DNA from: Sphingobacteriaceae bacterium
Lineage (GTDB): Bacteria > Bacillota > Sulfobacillia > Thermaerobacterales > RSA17
DNA: 54,535 bases
Direction: 5' to 3'
Assembly (NCBI GenBank): GCA_035303785.1
Contig: DATGRI010000005.1
Span: 1 to 54,535, forward strand
In this document: positions 1 through 8,804 of the stretch, piece by piece
Numbering within the stretch: position 1 is the first letter of the stretch
Layout: every line of letters begins with the position of its first letter
The notes under the pieces: model-generated
Told to the model about the DNA's origin: nothing
Database searches by the model: none
What the model saw: the letters and a program-made list of their open reading frames with translations, nothing else
Made by a program: the position numbers and the translations under genes

Positions 1-147
1 GGCGCCGATTATCGCCAGGTGATGGATTACCTAGGCCACAGTCAACCGGGGGTGACCATCGGGCTGTATGCCCACACGCTGCCAGGCTCGTTATACGAAG
101 CGGCCGCCAGGATCGAACGTCTCCTGACGACCGCCGTCGACGGATAG
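1..147 (+). CDS. Tyrosine recombinase / phage-type integrase, C-terminal fragment
   Basis: The window opens inside this gene; frame 1 is open to a TAG at 145-147. The 48 visible residues carry the C-terminal catalytic signature of tyrosine recombinases: LGHS, with the second catalytic His, followed about 14 residues later by the nucleophile Tyr in LYAHT. The family cuts and rejoins DNA at att or dif-like sites. The gene runs toward the 3' end of tRNA-Val, the usual layout of an integrative element inserted at a tRNA gene, so an element integrase is more likely than XerC/D. The N-terminus and the rest of any element lie outside the window. Confidence 0.85.
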   Translation, partial: GADYRQVMDYLGHSQPGVTIGLYAHTLPGSLYEAAARIERLLTTAVDG

Positions 148-201
148 CAGGTTTTCAGAACCGAAAACCTGCCGGGCCCGGGGTGCCGCCCGGGCCCTTT
201 T
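148..201 (+). terminator. Tandem hairpins ending the integrase gene
   Basis: Directly after the integrase stop there is a perfect 9-bp hairpin (148-156 with 163-171). A second 9-bp GC hairpin follows (GGGCCCGGG at 174-182, CCCGGGCCC at 189-197) and runs into TTTTCATTT. The second has the form of an intrinsic terminator. The motif TCATTTAGGTG is repeated immediately downstream, around 201-222. Confidence 0.75.
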
Positions 202-298
202 CATTTAGGTGTCATTTAGGTGTCAAGCGCCGGTTTTGCCATATGCTGGTTCTTCTTTCCATGCGCCGAAACCCTTGCGCGGCTTGGCGTTTTGCCTG

Positions 299-372
<74 letters not shown>

Positions 373-399
373 ATCCTTCATGCAACGTGGGCAAAGAAT

Positions 400-428
400 A
401 GGATAGCACAGGCCCGCTCCAGCCGCAA
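400..428 (-). promoter_or_regulatory. Promoter of tRNA-Val
   Basis: On the minus strand there is a -35 TTGCGG (428-423), a 17-bp spacer and a -10 TATCCT (405-400), about 28 bp upstream of the tRNA 5' end. The elements are imperfect but the spacing is ideal. Confidence 0.6.
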
Positions 429-490
429 CTTGCCGGCCCCTGCCCCAGGCGCCGCGGGCAAGGGATCCCGGAGTGGCCGGATCGGGCCGG

Positions 491-731
491 TGCTCACTAT
501 TGAACACGCCTAAGTCAGTTGTGTTCACCAGCGAACCGATGTCCCTCAATCGTGCTCACATCTGAACACGGCACCCCTGGGATCCGGCTTTTCGGGCCTA
601 GATGGGCCCAATACGGTGGTAAATAGGGCCCATAGCCGCCCGTAATGGCGCTGCTGCTCATATGTGAGCATGGAAACGCCTTCGCGCTCAGCAGTGAGCA
701 CCAAGGGCCTCTGCGTGTTCACAGGCGAGCT
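491..731. repeat. Palindrome array A: six TGYTCA-N4-TGARCA sites (paired with array B)
   Basis: This non-coding stretch holds six 16-bp imperfect palindromes at 491-506, 522-537, 553-568, 655-670, 685-700 and 716-731. Start-to-start spacings are 31, 31, 102, 30 and 31 bp. Sites 2 and 6 have a variant right half, CGARCY. The centre (602-633) contains an 8-bp inverted repeat, ATGGGCCC and GGGCCCAT, 16 nt apart. The whole block aligns without a gap to 12941-13181 in the same orientation, about 82% identical by hand count (43 mismatches in 244 columns). I see no ORF worth calling. It looks like an array of protein-binding sites on one face of the helix; the binding factor is unknown. Between 373 and 811 nothing else is seen except the tRNA promoter and a short tandem repeat. 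Confidence 0.85.
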
Positions 732-754
732 TCGACCCGGTCCGACAGACAGGC

Positions 755-786
755 CGGCGGCCGCGTCGCCCGGCGGCCGCGTCGCC
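755..786. repeat. Tandem duplication of a 16-bp GC-rich unit
   Basis: CGGCGGCCGCGTCGCC occurs twice head to tail (755-770, 771-786), just beyond the stop of the aldehyde dehydrogenase gene. It may be a slippage product; no function is evident. Confidence 0.8.
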
Positions 787-811
787 CCACCGAAGGCCTC
801 GCAACCGCCGG

Positions 812-2242
812 TTAAACCACCATGGACACGAACTTGGTCTCCATAAACTCCCGGAGGCCTTCCACGGCGCCCTCCCGGCCGAAGCCGCTTTGCTTCATGG
901 GGCCGAAGGGGCCTTCCGCCGTGGCCGGGACCAGGTCGTTAACGCCCACGATGCCGAAGCGCAACTGCTCGTAGGCCCGGGTGGCGATGCTCAAGTCCCG
1001 GGTGAAAATGTAGCCCGCCAGGCCGAAGGGAGTGTCGTTGGCCCGCTGGATGGCCTCCTCCACCGTCTTGAACTTGCCCACCGCCATGACGGGGCCGAAC
1101 ACTTCCTCGCAGCAGATGCGCATGGACGGCGCGATGTCGGTGATGATGGTCGGGGCGTAGAAGAAGCCCTTCTCCAGATGGGCCGGCCGCTCCCCGCCGA
1201 AGACGATGCGGCCGCCCTGGTCCACGGCGTCGGCCACAAAGGCCTCCACCTTCTCCCGGGCCGCCGACGAGATGACGGGCCCCATAGTGGTCTCGGGGTC
1301 CAGCCCGTTGCCTACCACCAGTTTGCCCGCCTCCTGGGCGCAGGCCGCCAGGAAATCTACATATAGATCTTCGTGAATGTAGAACTGGGACGGCGAGATG
1401 CACACCTGCCCGGCGTTGCGGAACTTGGCCTGCACCGCCGCCTTGGCCGCCTGCTCCACATCGGCGTCGGCGAAGACCAGCACCGGCGCGCTGCCGCCCA
1501 GCTCCAAAGCCAGGCGCTTGATGCCGTCGGCCGCCTGGCGCATCAGCAGGCGCCCCACCGCCTGGGACCCGGTGAAGCTTATCTTGTCCACGTAGGGGCT
1601 TTCGAACATCACCCGGGCCATGGCCGCCGGGTCACCGTTGATCAAGTTGAACACCCCCGGCGGGATGCCAGCCTCCGCCATCAAGTTGGCCAGGGCCATG
1701 GCGCTCAAGGGGGCCAGTTCGCTGGGCCGGCCCACCACGGCACATCCCGCCGCCAGAGCCGCCGACCACTTGCGGGCCGGCAGGTAGGCGGGGAAGTTCC
1801 AGGCCGTGATGGTGCCCACCACCCCCACCGGCTGGGATATGGCCAGCAGCCGCTTCTCCGCCTTGCGGGCGGGGATGGTCCGGCCGTAGGCCCGCTTCCC
1901 CTCCTCGGCAAACCAGCTGAACAAATCAGCCGAGGCGGTCCACTCGCCCCGGGCCTCGGCCAGGGGCTTGCCCGCTTCCCGGGTCAGGATGGGGGCCAGT
2001 TCATCCATGCGCTGGTGGATCAACTGGGCCACCCGCTGCAGGATCTCGCCCCGCTGGTAGGCCGTCATGGCCGCCCACCCGGGCTGGGCCTTGTGGGCGG
2101 CATCCACCGCCGCCCGGGCCTCGGCCTCCCCGCCGAAGGGCACAGTGGTGATGACCTCCTCGGTGGCCGGGTTGATGACATCCCACGTACCGCCGTCCTG
2201 GGCCCCCTGCCATTGGCCGTCGATCAGCATCTCAAACCGCAT
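812..2242 (-). CDS. NAD(P)-dependent aldehyde dehydrogenase (semialdehyde dehydrogenase-like)
   Basis: This is a 476-residue ALDH-superfamily enzyme, oxidising an aldehyde to the acid in the cytoplasm. Visible motifs are the cofactor-loop WNFPAYL, the Glu-containing LELGGSAPV, the nucleophile Cys in GQVCISPSQ, and the C-terminal EEVFGPV and GPFGPMKQSG. It most resembles the succinate / alpha-ketoglutarate semialdehyde group, but the substrate cannot be fixed from sequence. The ATG at 2242 lies 2 bp after the upstream TPP-enzyme stop, so translation is probably coupled; a longer frame upstream would overlap that gene. It is the last gene of the catabolic operon and would oxidise an aldehyde made by the cluster. 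Confidence 0.88.
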   Translation of the reverse strand: MRFEMLIDGQWQGAQDGGTWDVINPATEEVITTVPFGGEAEARAAVDAAHKAQPGWAAMTAYQRGEILQRVAQLIHQRMDELAPILTREAGKPLAEARGEWTASADLFSWFAEEGKRAYGRTIPARKAEKRLLAISQPVGVVGTITAWNFPAYLPARKWSAALAAGCAVVGRPSELAPLSAMALANLMAEAGIPPGVFNLINGDPAAMARVMFESPYVDKISFTGSQAVGRLLMRQAADGIKRLALELGGSAPVLVFADADVEQAAKAAVQAKFRNAGQVCISPSQFYIHEDLYVDFLAACAQEAGKLVVGNGLDPETTMGPVISSAAREKVEAFVADAVDQGGRIVFGGERPAHLEKGFFYAPTIITDIAPSMRICCEEVFGPVMAVGKFKTVEEAIQRANDTPFGLAGYIFTRDLSIATRAYEQLRFGIVGVNDLVPATAEGPFGPMKQSGFGREGAVEGLREFMETKFVSMVV

Positions 2243-2244
2243 GG

Positions 2245-4047
2245 TCAGAGCCGCTCCTTCCGGCGCTGTCGTTCGTATTCCGCCCGCTTCTCCGGGAAGT
2301 GGCCGGGGATGGGCACGTCCCACCAGCCCGGCGCCTGGCCCCCGGAAGTGCCGAATTCCATGTCCACCATGATTTCCACCACCGCCGGCCTGCCGGAAGC
2401 CAGAGCCTCGGACAGAGCCGGCGCCACCTCATCGGGCCGGCTGATGCGGACGGCATGGGCGCCGAAGGCCGCCGCCGCATCGGCGATATGGGGAGTCAAA
2501 GGCGCGTCGTTCTTCTCAAACATGGTCCCGAAGGTGGTCTCCGGCCCGAAGGCGATCTGCTGCAGATCCCGGATGGCCTGCCACCCTTGGTTGTTCAGCA
2601 CCACGGCCACTGCCGGGATGTCGTACTGGACCGCCGTGGCGATCTCCTGGAAGGTCATCAGGAAGTCGCCGTCGCCCACCAGGGCCACCACCGGCACGTC
2701 GGGGGCCGCCAGTTTGGCCCCCAGGGCCGCCGGATAGGCCCAGCCCATGGTGCTGAAGCCGCCCGCCGAAATGTAGGTGCGGGGCTTGGAGAAGGCCATT
2801 TCCTGGAACACCTGGGCCTGGACGTTCCCCGAGGAAGTCAGGATGATGGCTTCCGGGGGCAGCACCCGGCGGATTTCCTTCAAGGCCCGGCCCATGGTCA
2901 CTGGGTCCTTGTCGGAATCCCGCAGGGGCGCCACGCTGGCGAACCACTCCGCCACCTTCTCCTTGATTTCGGCGGTGTAGGGCGACTGCCGCCAGTCCAC
3001 CGGCGGCACCGTCCGGCGCAGTTCCTCATTGAGGGCGGCCAGGACGGCCCTGGCATCGCCGACGATGCCCACCTCTACGGGGTAGTTCTTGCCGATCTCC
3101 TGGGGATCGATATCGATGTGAATCAGCTTGGTGGGCGGGATGTTGAAGGACTCCCCGGGCACGTAGGAGCAGGTGGCCTTGTCGGCGAAGCGCACCCCTA
3201 CGGCCAGGAGCACGTCGGCCTCCCGGGTGAAGTGGTTGCCCGAAGTGGTGGCGTTGGTACCCATGGGCCAGGCGTAAAGGGGATGATCCTCGGGGAAGCT
3301 GCCCTTCCCCTGCATGGTGGCGACCACCGCCGCCCCGATGTGCTCCGCCAGGGCCAAGACTTCCGCCTCGGCCCGGGACAGGGTCACACCGCCCCCCACC
3401 ACGATGACGGGCCGCTTGGCCTCCCGCAGCAGCTCCACCGCCTGGCGGACGGCGGCAGGATCCCCCGCCGGCCGCTGGTGGGGCCGCCTCTCCCGGGAGT
3501 TGACCGACACCGGCTCGCCCACGGGCTCCGCCTGCACATCCATGGGCAAGGTGATCACCACAGGGCCGGGCCGCCCGGTGAGCATGGCGTTGAAGGCCTG
3601 GCCCAGAGCCCGGGGAAGCTGCCCCGCCTCGTCCAGATGCCACAGGCGCTTCACCACCGGCTCGAACATCCGGGGCAGGCCGGACCAGGTCTGCCGTTCG
3701 ATTTCCTGCAGAACCCCCACGCCCCGCATGTAGGTGTGGGTCTCGCCCACCAACAGCAGCAAGGGAATGGAATCCACATAGGCGGTGGCCAAGCCGATGG
3801 GCGTGTTGGACGCCCCGGCGCCGATGGACGTGTACACCGCCAGGGGCTCGCCCTTAACCCGGTAGTAGCCGTCGGCCATATGCACCGCTGCCTGCTCATG
3901 CCGGGGCATGATGTGCTTGAGCTTGTCCTGATGCCGGCGGAAGGCATCAACCAAAGGCAAGTTCCCATGCCCGGGAATCCCGATGACGTACGGAACGCCC
4001 TCACGGATTAAAGTTTCGGCAATGAACTCAGAAGCAGTGCTCGTCAT
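2245..4047 (-). CDS. Thiamine-pyrophosphate-dependent enzyme, acetolactate-synthase-like family
   Basis: A 600-residue three-domain TPP enzyme. The N-terminal domain has the cofactor-activating Glu in PRHEQAAVHMADGY and the substrate-loop region SIGAGASNTP. The central domain is of DHS-like type. The C-terminal domain has the TPP/Mg motif GDGDFLMTFQE followed by LNNQGW. Family reactions are decarboxylation of 2-keto acids, carboligation or C-C cleavage. It is not a convincing IolD (different N-terminal sequence, shorter), and there is no IlvN partner, so valine biosynthesis is unlikely. The context suggests action on a 2-keto acid from the dehydratase at 11035. The first ATG is at 4056, but AAGGA (4061-4057) is 9 nt from the ATG at 4047, which is preferred. 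Confidence 0.8.
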   Translation of the reverse strand: MTSTASEFIAETLIREGVPYVIGIPGHGNLPLVDAFRRHQDKLKHIMPRHEQAAVHMADGYYRVKGEPLAVYTSIGAGASNTPIGLATAYVDSIPLLLLVGETHTYMRGVGVLQEIERQTWSGLPRMFEPVVKRLWHLDEAGQLPRALGQAFNAMLTGRPGPVVITLPMDVQAEPVGEPVSVNSRERRPHQRPAGDPAAVRQAVELLREAKRPVIVVGGGVTLSRAEAEVLALAEHIGAAVVATMQGKGSFPEDHPLYAWPMGTNATTSGNHFTREADVLLAVGVRFADKATCSYVPGESFNIPPTKLIHIDIDPQEIGKNYPVEVGIVGDARAVLAALNEELRRTVPPVDWRQSPYTAEIKEKVAEWFASVAPLRDSDKDPVTMGRALKEIRRVLPPEAIILTSSGNVQAQVFQEMAFSKPRTYISAGGFSTMGWAYPAALGAKLAAPDVPVVALVGDGDFLMTFQEIATAVQYDIPAVAVVLNNQGWQAIRDLQQIAFGPETTFGTMFEKNDAPLTPHIADAAAAFGAHAVRISRPDEVAPALSEALASGRPAVVEIMVDMEFGTSGGQAPGWWDVPIPGHFPEKRAEYERQRRKERL

Positions 4048-4122
4048 CTTCATCATTCCTTATCCGCAATAGTTGATAACCGGATCCCCTGTCGTCGTGG
4101 GCCGCCGGCCGGCAACCCACGG

Positions 4123-5136
4123 CTACTTGATGATTCCAACCTTGCTGCGCTCGAAGGAAATGAACACTGCCAGGAACAGCACGATGCCCTTGATCACCAT
4201 CTGGGTGGCCGATTCCACACCCAGGATGACCAGCCCGTTGCTCAGGATGGACGCAATCAAGGCGCCCAGAACCGACCGGGACACATTGCCCATGCCGCCG
4301 GTCAAGGGCGTGCCGCCCAGGACCACGGCGGCAATGACATCCAGTTCGAAGCCGGTGCCCGTGGTGGGGGTGGCGGCCCCCATGCGGGCCGCCAGGGTGA
4401 CGCCGCCCAGGGCAGCCAGGGCGCCGCACAAGGTGAAGATGCCCATCTTGATGCGCCGGACGGCCACACCCGCCAGCTCCGTCACCCGCTCGTCGCCGCC
4501 GATGGCCTGGGTATAGCGGCCGAAGGTGGTGTAGTTGTAGACCACGTAGCTGACGATGAACACGATGCCCGTCAGGTACAAAATCCCCGGGTACTTGCCG
4601 ATGCGCAAAAAGGCCGGCGCCGTGATGGACATGGGCGCGCCCTTGGAGTAGAGCAGGGTCAGCCCCCGGGCGATGGTCAGCATGCCCAAAGTAGTAATAA
4701 ATGAAGGAATCCGCAGCCGGGTGAAGATCAGGCCGTTGGTGAACCCGGTGGCCAGGCCGACGCCGAGGCCCGCCGCCATGCCCAGGTACGGCCCGTGGCT
4801 GGCCGTCACCCCGGCGGCCACCATGCCCGCCAGGGCCACCACCGAGCCCACCGACAGGTCGATGCTGCCGGCCACGATGACGAAAGTCAGGCCGAAGGAA
4901 ACGATGGCCAGCACGGCCGTCTGCTCCAGGACGATCTTGCCGTTTTGCAAGGTGGCGAAACGCCCCGGCGCCAAAATGGAAAAGGTGATGAGCAGCAGCA
5001 CCAAGGCCATGAAGGGCACGTAGCGGGCCAGGCGGTCCCGCAGCCAAAGGCCGGCGGGCTTGCCGGCGGCCCGGTCTGCCTGTCCGGCGTCGTGCACATC
5101 AGGAACGTTGGTTTTGGCTTCCGTCAGGCTTCCCAT
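4123..5136 (-). CDS. Sugar ABC transporter permease, RbsC/XylH family
   Basis: A hydrophobic protein of 337 residues, with about 8-10 membrane segments after a polar N-terminus of about 35 residues. It has typical ribose/xylose permease (BPD_transp_2) signatures such as ATGFTNGLIFTRLRIPSFITTLGM and the late VLGGTPLTGGMG loop, which contacts the ATPase. It forms the membrane channel for sugar import, with the ATPase at 5191 and the binding lipoprotein at 6838. ATG 5136 is chosen because AGGAGGGA lies 5-6 nt upstream; a longer in-frame start at 5172 lacks this. Confidence 0.9.
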   Translation of the reverse strand: MGSLTEAKTNVPDVHDAGQADRAAGKPAGLWLRDRLARYVPFMALVLLLITFSILAPGRFATLQNGKIVLEQTAVLAIVSFGLTFVIVAGSIDLSVGSVVALAGMVAAGVTASHGPYLGMAAGLGVGLATGFTNGLIFTRLRIPSFITTLGMLTIARGLTLLYSKGAPMSITAPAFLRIGKYPGILYLTGIVFIVSYVVYNYTTFGRYTQAIGGDERVTELAGVAVRRIKMGIFTLCGALAALGGVTLAARMGAATPTTGTGFELDVIAAVVLGGTPLTGGMGNVSRSVLGALIASILSNGLVILGVESATQMVIKGIVLFLAVFISFERSKVGIIK

Positions 5137-5190
5137 GGTCTTCCCTCCTGGAACCGGCCCCCACGACGGCAATTCAAACCTTGTGCCAAC

Positions 5191-6762
5191 TCAAACCATG
5201 TATTGGATCAAGCGCTGTTCCGTCGGCTCATCGTCCCGGTGCAGGTGGGCCGAGATGCGGGCCCGCCGCATGATCAAGATGCGGTCGCTCAGGCCGATGA
5301 GCTCCGGCAAGTCATCGGTGATGAGCAGGATGGCCGTCCCCTGGTCGGCGATGCTATAAATGATGCGGTAGATTTCTCCCTTGGCCCCCACGTCCACACC
5401 CCGGGTGGGGCTGCACAGGATCAGCAGGCGGGGCGGCTCGGTGAGCCATTTGGACAAAACGACTTTCTGCCGGTTGCCGCCGCTCAAATGGAGGCAGATG
5501 TCCCGCTCGCCGCGGCACCGGATGCCCAGGTCCCGGATCTGCTCCCGGGCCGCCTGCTGCTCTTTCCTCCGGCTGATGAAGCGGAATGGCGTCAAGAATG
5601 AAGCCAGCCGGGGCAGCGTCACGTTCTGGGTGATGTTGAAGCGCAGGATCAGTCCTTCTTTGTCCCGCTCCTTGGGCACATAGCCGATGCCGGCTTTGAC
5701 GGCCGCCTGGGGATTACGGATATTCAACTCCCGGCCGTCCAGCTGGATGCGGCCGGCGGTGACGGGCAGGTCGCCGAACAAGGCCCGGCCGATCTCGTTG
5801 CCCCCGGCCCCCACCAAACCGCCGATGCCCACGATTTCCCCGGGGTACACATCAAAACTCACGTCCTCGAAAACGCCCGGCACCGTCAAACCTTTTACCG
5901 ACAGGACGGGAACCCGCCGGGTTTGGTCGCCTGCCGGATCCCGCGCCTCCTGATCCGGCGCCTCCGGGCCCGGCTCTTCCGCCTGCTCGGTATCCGACGG
6001 CCGCTCCCTCACGGGCACCAGCACTTCCCGCCCCACCATCAAGGTGGAAAGGTGGTCGGGATTGGTCTCGCCCACGGGCAAGGTGGTGACCAGCCGGCCG
6101 TCTTTCAAGACGGTGACACTGTCGCAATATTGGAAAATTTCCTCCAGGTGATGGGAAATGAAAAGGATGGCCTTGCCTTCCCCCTGGGCCTTCTTCAGCA
6201 AGGCGAACAAATGCTGCACCGCTTTCAGGGACAGGGCCGCCGAAGTCTCGTCCACCACCAGCACCCGGGGGTTGAGGGACAACGCCCGGGCCAGTTCCAC
6301 CAGCTTCTGCTCCTCCAAGGACAGGGAGGAAACGATAGTCCGGGGAGAGATGTCCAGCTCCACCTGGGCCAGAATGTCCCGGGCCAGCCGGTCCCGCAGC
6401 CGCATGTTCAAGATGCCGCCCTGGCGGTACAAGGACTCCCGGCCGATGAACAAGTTGTCGGCCACCGTCAGGGTGGGAATCAGGCCCGGCTCCTGCAGGA
6501 TGATGCCGATGAGGCCCGGCTGGGTGCGCACGTGGGGCCCCGGTTGGAAGGGCTGGCCGTCCAAGTGGATTTCCCCAGCATCCATGGGGTGGATGCCCGC
6601 CAGGATCTGCACCAGGGTGGACTTGCCCGCCCCGTTCTCCCCGGCCAGGGCGCGCATCTCACCGGGAGCCACCGTCAACTCGTCGTCGGGGTCCCAGTCC
6701 ACCGCCCGCACACCCGGGAACGCTTTCTTTATGCCGCGCATGCGCAGCACCGGTTCACCCAT
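5191..6762 (-). CDS. Sugar ABC transporter ATPase with two nucleotide-binding domains, RbsA/XylG family
   Basis: A 523-residue fused double ATPase. NBD1 is complete: Walker A GENGAGKST, Q-loop LQEPG, signature-like LSLEEQK, Walker B VLVVDET with the catalytic Glu, and switch His in ISHH. NBD2 is degenerate. Its P-loop position reads GLVGAGGNE, and the Walker B position reads LILCSPTRGVD, where the more usual family sequence is LILDEPTRGVD. The LSGGNRQK signature is intact. An inactive second P-loop is normal in this class; loss of both acidic Walker B residues is less common. A linker rich in Glu/Pro/Asp separates the domains around residues 250-285. It powers import through the permease at 4123. 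Confidence 0.92.
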   Translation of the reverse strand: MGEPVLRMRGIKKAFPGVRAVDWDPDDELTVAPGEMRALAGENGAGKSTLVQILAGIHPMDAGEIHLDGQPFQPGPHVRTQPGLIGIILQEPGLIPTLTVADNLFIGRESLYRQGGILNMRLRDRLARDILAQVELDISPRTIVSSLSLEEQKLVELARALSLNPRVLVVDETSAALSLKAVQHLFALLKKAQGEGKAILFISHHLEEIFQYCDSVTVLKDGRLVTTLPVGETNPDHLSTLMVGREVLVPVRERPSDTEQAEEPGPEAPDQEARDPAGDQTRRVPVLSVKGLTVPGVFEDVSFDVYPGEIVGIGGLVGAGGNEIGRALFGDLPVTAGRIQLDGRELNIRNPQAAVKAGIGYVPKERDKEGLILRFNITQNVTLPRLASFLTPFRFISRRKEQQAAREQIRDLGIRCRGERDICLHLSGGNRQKVVLSKWLTEPPRLLILCSPTRGVDVGAKGEIYRIIYSIADQGTAILLITDDLPELIGLSDRILIMRRARISAHLHRDDEPTEQRLIQYMV

Positions 6763-6837
6763 GGCCCAGACACCTTTCCATGCCGGGATCCGGGGGACGG
6801 GCCCCGGAGGCCCGTCCCCGTCCCGGGAATCCGCCCT

Positions 6838-7926
6838 TTATTCGATAGTGATCTCGAAATGGCTCGTAGCGGAGGGGTTGTACTTACGGGACAGCGACTT
6901 GATGTCGAAAGTGGGCGGATTCTCAATATATTGCTCCAGGAACTTTTCCACGTTTTCCTGATCCACGCCCAGGGTGTTCAGCTTGACCATCTTCTCCACA
7001 GGCTCGATGCCGTTCAGGAAGTCGTGGAGGATGATCAAGCCGAAGCCGCCCTGGAGCCAGTGCCCGCCGGTGGAGAAGGTGTACTCCCCGGCCTGGATGG
7101 CCTCCACGGCGTCCTGGTTCAAGTCCATGCCGGCCACCATAATGTTGGTCCGGCCCGCGCTCTTGATGGCCTGGAGGGCGCCCATGGCCAGGTTGTCGTT
7201 GAAGGCCCAGACGGCGTCGATTTCACCATCGGGGTAGGCCGACAGGTAGTTCTCCATCATGTTGAGGCCGTCTTCCCGCCGGTCGCCGACCCACTGCTCG
7301 GCCACCAGCTCCACATCGGGGTGCTCACTGATGGCCTGGTGAAGCCCTTCGTTCCGGCCCTGGGCCACCGAAGCACCCTGCATGCCGTTGAGGGCTACGA
7401 TCTTCTTGGCGCCGGCTTCGATGAGGGCCTTGGCGATGTCGTAGCCGGCCTGGACGTCGTTGGGCCCGATGAAGCCTACATACATGTCGCCCTCATAGGT
7501 CTCGGGGTCCACGTCGGGGAACCGGTCGGTGACCATGATGGGCACCCCGGCCTCTTCAGCCCTGTTGATGAGTGTGGGGCCCACGGCCGCCGTCACCGGC
7601 GTCACCAGCAGGCCGTCCACGCCCCGGGCCAGGAGGCTCTCGATATCGGAGATCTGGGTGTCTTCCCGGTTCCGGGCGTCGGCCAGCACCACCTCGATAT
7701 CCAGGTCGTCAGCCACCTGGCGGACGAACTCGGCGTACCGCACCCAGAAGGGGTTGTCCTGGCTGGGCACCATGACGCCAACCGTCAGGGTGTCCGTGGC
7801 TGCGCCTTGGTCATCGCCGCCGTTGTCGTCAGCGGGCTCCTGGTCCGCCGGGCTGCCGCAGGCGGCTGCCACCAGGGCGACGGCCAAAAGCAAGACCAAA
7901 AGTAAAGTGGGTAAACGTCGCATCAT
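6838..7926 (-). CDS. Sugar-binding lipoprotein of an ABC transporter, RbsB-like
   Basis: A 362-residue periplasmic-binding-protein type 1 family member. It has a lipoprotein signal peptide (MMRRLP, hydrophobic stretch, VAAAC lipobox, Cys about residue 23) and then an acidic linker with repeated Asp/Glu/Gly. The mature part has the two-lobe sugar-binding pattern, including TVGVMVPSQDNPFW and ANRxREDTQISDIESLLARGVDGLLVTP-type motifs. It would sit on the outer face of the membrane and deliver a sugar, cyclitol or sugar acid to the permease. GGGGAGG is 5 nt before the ATG at 7926. It is the third gene of the operon. Confidence 0.92.
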   Translation of the reverse strand: MMRRLPTLLLVLLLAVALVAAACGSPADQEPADDNGGDDQGAATDTLTVGVMVPSQDNPFWVRYAEFVRQVADDLDIEVVLADARNREDTQISDIESLLARGVDGLLVTPVTAAVGPTLINRAEEAGVPIMVTDRFPDVDPETYEGDMYVGFIGPNDVQAGYDIAKALIEAGAKKIVALNGMQGASVAQGRNEGLHQAISEHPDVELVAEQWVGDRREDGLNMMENYLSAYPDGEIDAVWAFNDNLAMGALQAIKSAGRTNIMVAGMDLNQDAVEAIQAGEYTFSTGGHWLQGGFGLIILHDFLNGIEPVEKMVKLNTLGVDQENVEKFLEQYIENPPTFDIKSLSRKYNPSATSHFEITIE

Positions 7927-7981
7927 GTCTACCTCCCCTGCTGATGCGTAGAAATGTAATGCCAAACCGTTGGACCGCTGC

Positions 7982-8800
7982 CTACCAGTTGGCCTTGATG
8001 AAGCGCAGGCTCTTTTCTGCTGTCTTCTCTATCTCCTCCTCATAGCCGAATACATGGCCTTCGTACTCGACGGAGATGTAGCCCCGGTAGCCGTTGCGGC
8101 GCAGGGCCTGGAGAAAGGCTTGCAGGTCGACCTTGCCTTCCCCCAAAGGGGGAAACTTGTAATCTCCGGGCTTGCCCAAAGCGTCCTTGAAGTGGCAGTG
8201 GACGATCTTGTCGGCCAAGGCGGCCACGGCCGCGGGGATGTCGTCACCCTCCACCGCCAGGTGGCTGGGGTCAAAGTTGACGTACAGGCCGGGCACCTCG
8301 TCCAGGAGTCGCTGGAGGCTGGCCACGTTGTGGACGATCATGCCGGTGACGGCTTCAAAGGCGAAGCGCACATTGCGCTGGGCCGCGTACTCGGTGCAGG
8401 CCCGCACCGAATCCACCAAGGCGGGCCAGGCCTGGTCCAGGTCCTGCCCCGGCGCCGGCTCGCCGGCCAGGCCGTGGACGATGTCGGTGCCCAGGTCCAC
8501 CGCCAGGTCGATGCAGCCCTTGGTGAAGGCCACGGCCCGCTGCCGCTCCTCCTCGTCGGGAGGCGCCAGGGGAATGTGGGCCGAGATGGAGGAGATGGCC
8601 AGGCCGGCCTCCGCCACCGCCCGGCGGATCTTCTCCCGCTCCTGGGGCGGGGTGGCGTCGGTCACATGGGGCCGGGCCCAGGGCAGGGTCTCGGCATTCA
8701 ATTCGATGGCATCGTAGCCGTGGCGGGCCACAAAGGCGATGGCATCTTCAACGGGCAAACTTTCCAAGGCGACGCTGTGGAAGGCGGTCAAAGGCTGCAC
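7982..8800 (-). CDS. Sugar phosphate isomerase/epimerase-type TIM-barrel protein
   Basis: About 272 residues of the xylose-isomerase-like TIM-barrel (AP endonuclease 2) superfamily. The four expected metal ligands are visible: Glu in FEAVTG, Asp/His in NFDPSHL, His in HCHFKD and Glu in SVEYEG. Members include IolE dehydratase, IolI, hydroxypyruvate isomerase and tagatose/psicose epimerases; sequence alone does not choose among them. An in-frame ATG at 8818 overlaps the end of the dehydrogenase gene and has a weak ribosome site. AAGGAG (8815-8810) stands 9 nt before a GTG at 8800, which is therefore preferred. It is in one operon with the Gfo/Idh dehydrogenase and the ABC transporter. Confidence 0.82.
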   Translation of the reverse strand: MQPLTAFHSVALESLPVEDAIAFVARHGYDAIELNAETLPWARPHVTDATPPQEREKIRRAVAEAGLAISSISAHIPLAPPDEEERQRAVAFTKGCIDLAVDLGTDIVHGLAGEPAPGQDLDQAWPALVDSVRACTEYAAQRNVRFAFEAVTGMIVHNVASLQRLLDEVPGLYVNFDPSHLAVEGDDIPAAVAALADKIVHCHFKDALGKPGDYKFPPLGEGKVDLQAFLQALRRNGYRGYISVEYEGHVFGYEEEIEKTAEKSLRFIKANW

Positions 8801-8804
8801 TGAG

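Noticed and set aside
491-731. LexA (SOS) boxes in the palindrome arrays
   Set aside because: The Gram-positive LexA site is GAAC-N4-GTTC; here the halves are in the opposite order (GTTCA-N4-TGAAC), so the dyad is different.
1373-2737. Long open frames opposite the aldehyde dehydrogenase, TPP enzyme, katG, rpoD, glyS and HD-phosphohydrolase genes
   Set aside because: They are GC-driven shadows on the opposite strand with compositional bias (His, Gly, Arg, Pro) and no recognisable domains.
2245-4047. IolD and a full myo-inositol pathway
   Set aside because: The N-terminal sequence follows acetolactate synthases rather than IolD, and IolB, IolC and IolJ are absent.
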